This document shows, piece by piece, positions 62,401-64,000 of a DNA stretch of 64,000 bases; position 1 is the first letter of the stretch, and each line of letters begins with the position of its first letter. The stretch covers positions 8,986,001-9,050,000 of the forward strand of contig NC_092022.1 in NCBI RefSeq assembly GCF_042242105.1. The letters run 5' to 3'. The DNA comes from Pempheris klunzingeri. Its lineage: Eukaryota; Chordata; Actinopteri; Acropomatiformes; Pempheridae. The notes beneath the pieces were generated by a model. The model was not told the DNA's origin. It was given only the letters and a program-made list of their open reading frames with translations, and did not search any database. The position numbers and the translations under genes were made by a program.

Positions 62401-63345
62401 GATTTTTCTCCAAATTTGAAATGCCTGGTACCCTTATTTTGGCAAACTATTCCCCTTAAAACAGGTCTGTTTAAACTCTGCTTAAACTGCAGCTTGCAAG
62501 CCAAACCACTCTCATGTTTTAGGTAAAAAAAAAGTGGCAATGAAGATGCTAATTCAACCGTTCTCATCTCATAGAAAATGCCTGCACACGGAAAAAGAAA
62601 AAGAAAGTAGAGGAGGCTTTTCAGATGCAGAGAAAATCCATTTGGTGACACAGTGGGAAACGTTTCAGTCAAAGGATCATTTACAGACCATGTGCTGAGG
62701 TTATGCATAGCTCAACTAGTGTTAATAGGATGTCTTTGTTTCAGAACAAATACCAAACAATATTTTTCAAATATCTTATCTTGAAAAACGTAGCTTACGA
62801 TTATTTTTTTTTAAAGAACAGCCTTTTTTCATTTAACAAAAGAAGCCAAACTTCTCAAATGTTAAATGCTGTTTAACACAAGCAGCCATACAAGAACTTC
62901 GCCTAAAACTTTGCATGCAACATTTTGATGTAAACCAGCAGCTTTCTAATCAAAGATCAAGTAAATATGATTGTGAATCTCAGCAAATATTGCATGATGC
63001 CAGCTTTCTGCACATGCTATGTACACAGAGAAAGTATTGATGACTACTTTACTTCAGCTGTGAGACCAGATGATATGAAATATACTTTTTAGTTTTGTGT
63101 TATGCTTTTCTCCACACAACACTGCCCATTTACAGAGCATATCAAACACACAGCAATAACATTTTCAGTTCAGCTTTGTTTTAAACAACACAAACAGCGC
63201 ATGGCTGTTGCTAGGTGAAGCCACCATGTCCTGTACAAAGCAGTGCAGTCTAAATATATTTTGTACACAGCTTTCTATTTTACTAGCAAAAGACTGAACT
63301 ATATTGTCAGCCTTAGCTTGCTCATCCCATCAGCATTTCCGTTGT

Positions 63346-63520
63346 CTGAGAGAGAGAGAGAGAGTGAGAGAGAGAGAGAGAGAGAGAAATGGAAGGGGTG
63401 GTGGATGTGGGGAGAAAGGTAGAGAGGAGGAGGGGGTAGCTGTAATTCTGAATGGACAGCGCTGCACTGGCAAGACAAGATTAGAATTGACAGCCTGATA
63501 ACTGCGTCACTATCAAAACA

Positions 63521-63572
<52 letters not shown>
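63346..63572. repeat. Two (GA)n microsatellites and purine-rich link
   Basis: GA runs at 63346-63389 and 63521-63572 with G/A-rich sequence between. They produce long spurious Ser/Leu open frames on the minus strand. Confidence 0.9.
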
Positions 63573-63831
63573 AGGGAGGGAGAATGAGGAAGTGAGAAAG
63601 TGAGAGAAGAGTGTGAGATGCAAAGGAAAAGAGAGTTGATGTAGAGAGAGCAGATAAAGAGAGGAGGGGAGGCGGAGTGATGTAGAGAGAAGAGGGTTGA
63701 TAACAAAAAAAAGGACGGGCGCAGACGCAGAGACTGACAGAGTTTAAGAGACATGAAAATTAGACAATAAAACTAGGTAATAGTATGGGAGAGAATAAAA
63801 TTGTTTGTCCAATCACAGCTTCCTGAATATA

Positions 63832-63860
63832 TGCATCATCATCATCATCATCATCATCAT
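63832..63860. repeat. (CAT)n microsatellite
   Basis: About ten tandem CAT units in the tox2 intron near the right edge. Confidence 0.95.
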
Positions 63861-64000
63861 ACACACAGAGCAGCAAAGTGGAGAGTGCTGCATGGTGTAT
63901 CGATTTCAAAAGGCAATAAAAACAAACAGGAACGACTGAGAGGTGATGCACTGATACACTTTCTCTTTACAGTGATGGTCATTACACCAAAGCATGATGC

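Larger units (their letters stand above)
59412..64000 (-). other. tox2: tox2 intron (left part of a larger one)
   Basis: No further tox2 exon was recognised up to the window edge. A G run is at about 59869-59881. GA microsatellites occur at 63346-63389 and 63521-63572, and a CAT repeat at 63832-63860. The minus-strand open frame across 63299-63754 is a product of the GA repeats. Confidence 0.55.

Noticed and set aside
63299..63754. 151-codon Ser/Leu-rich minus-strand frame
   Set aside because: It is produced by two GA microsatellites.
1..64000. CRISPR arrays, tRNA or rRNA genes, bacterial-type systems, viral genes
   Set aside because: I saw no regularly spaced repeats, no tRNA-like cloverleaf with a GTTCGA arm in context, and no viral coding region. 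The window reads as ordinary fish nuclear DNA.

Overview
The window is nuclear DNA of a bony fish, most likely a percomorph-type teleost. The evidence is vertebrate split genes with GT-AG introns, a fish-like gene set, abundant dinucleotide repeats, Tc1-like transposons, and several dispersed repeats that I recognise as common in spiny-rayed fish. No operons, CRISPR arrays, rRNA or tRNA genes were seen.

Five genes can be read. (1) Positions 1-1215, + strand: the last two exons of a tetratricopeptide-repeat protein, possibly TTC34. (2) Positions 1953-8650, - strand: complete erythroid 5-aminolevulinate synthase (alas2), nine coding exons plus a non-coding first exon carrying an iron-responsive element. 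(3) Positions 9896-26654, + strand: a complete NECAB-family gene (EF-hand plus ABM domain), best matched to necab3, 12 exons and 359 residues. (4) Positions 38109-44590, + strand: a complete LAT1-type amino-acid transporter (slc7a5-like), 11 exons and 536 residues. (5) Positions 53723-59411, - strand: the 3' half of tox2 (HMG-box factor), whose 5' exons lie beyond the right edge.

The TPR gene and alas2 are tail to tail. alas2 and necab3 are head to head with about 1.2 kb between their first exons. slc7a5-like and tox2 are tail to tail. The genes share no obvious pathway. The clearest regulatory content belongs to alas2: a 5'UTR IRE for translational control by iron, and GATA/RUNX-type motifs in intron 1, where the mammalian erythroid enhancer also lies.

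The spaces hold mobile-element debris. A 1643-bp Tc1-like element at 47406-49048 has TA target duplications, long inverted repeats of IR/DR type and a broken DD34E transposase. A heavily deleted Tc1 relative lies at about 30927-31320. A probable hAT-type non-autonomous element lies at about 33197-34021 with a retroelement-like fragment nested inside. Several short dispersed repeats are also present. Several CTCF-like motifs occur, two of them in the CpG-richer stretch upstream of the transporter.

Exon boundaries were worked out by hand from splice signals, reading-frame continuity and remembered family sequences. No new biological system was found; the most interesting items are regulatory (alas2 IRE variant and intron-1 motif pair) and transposon architecture.
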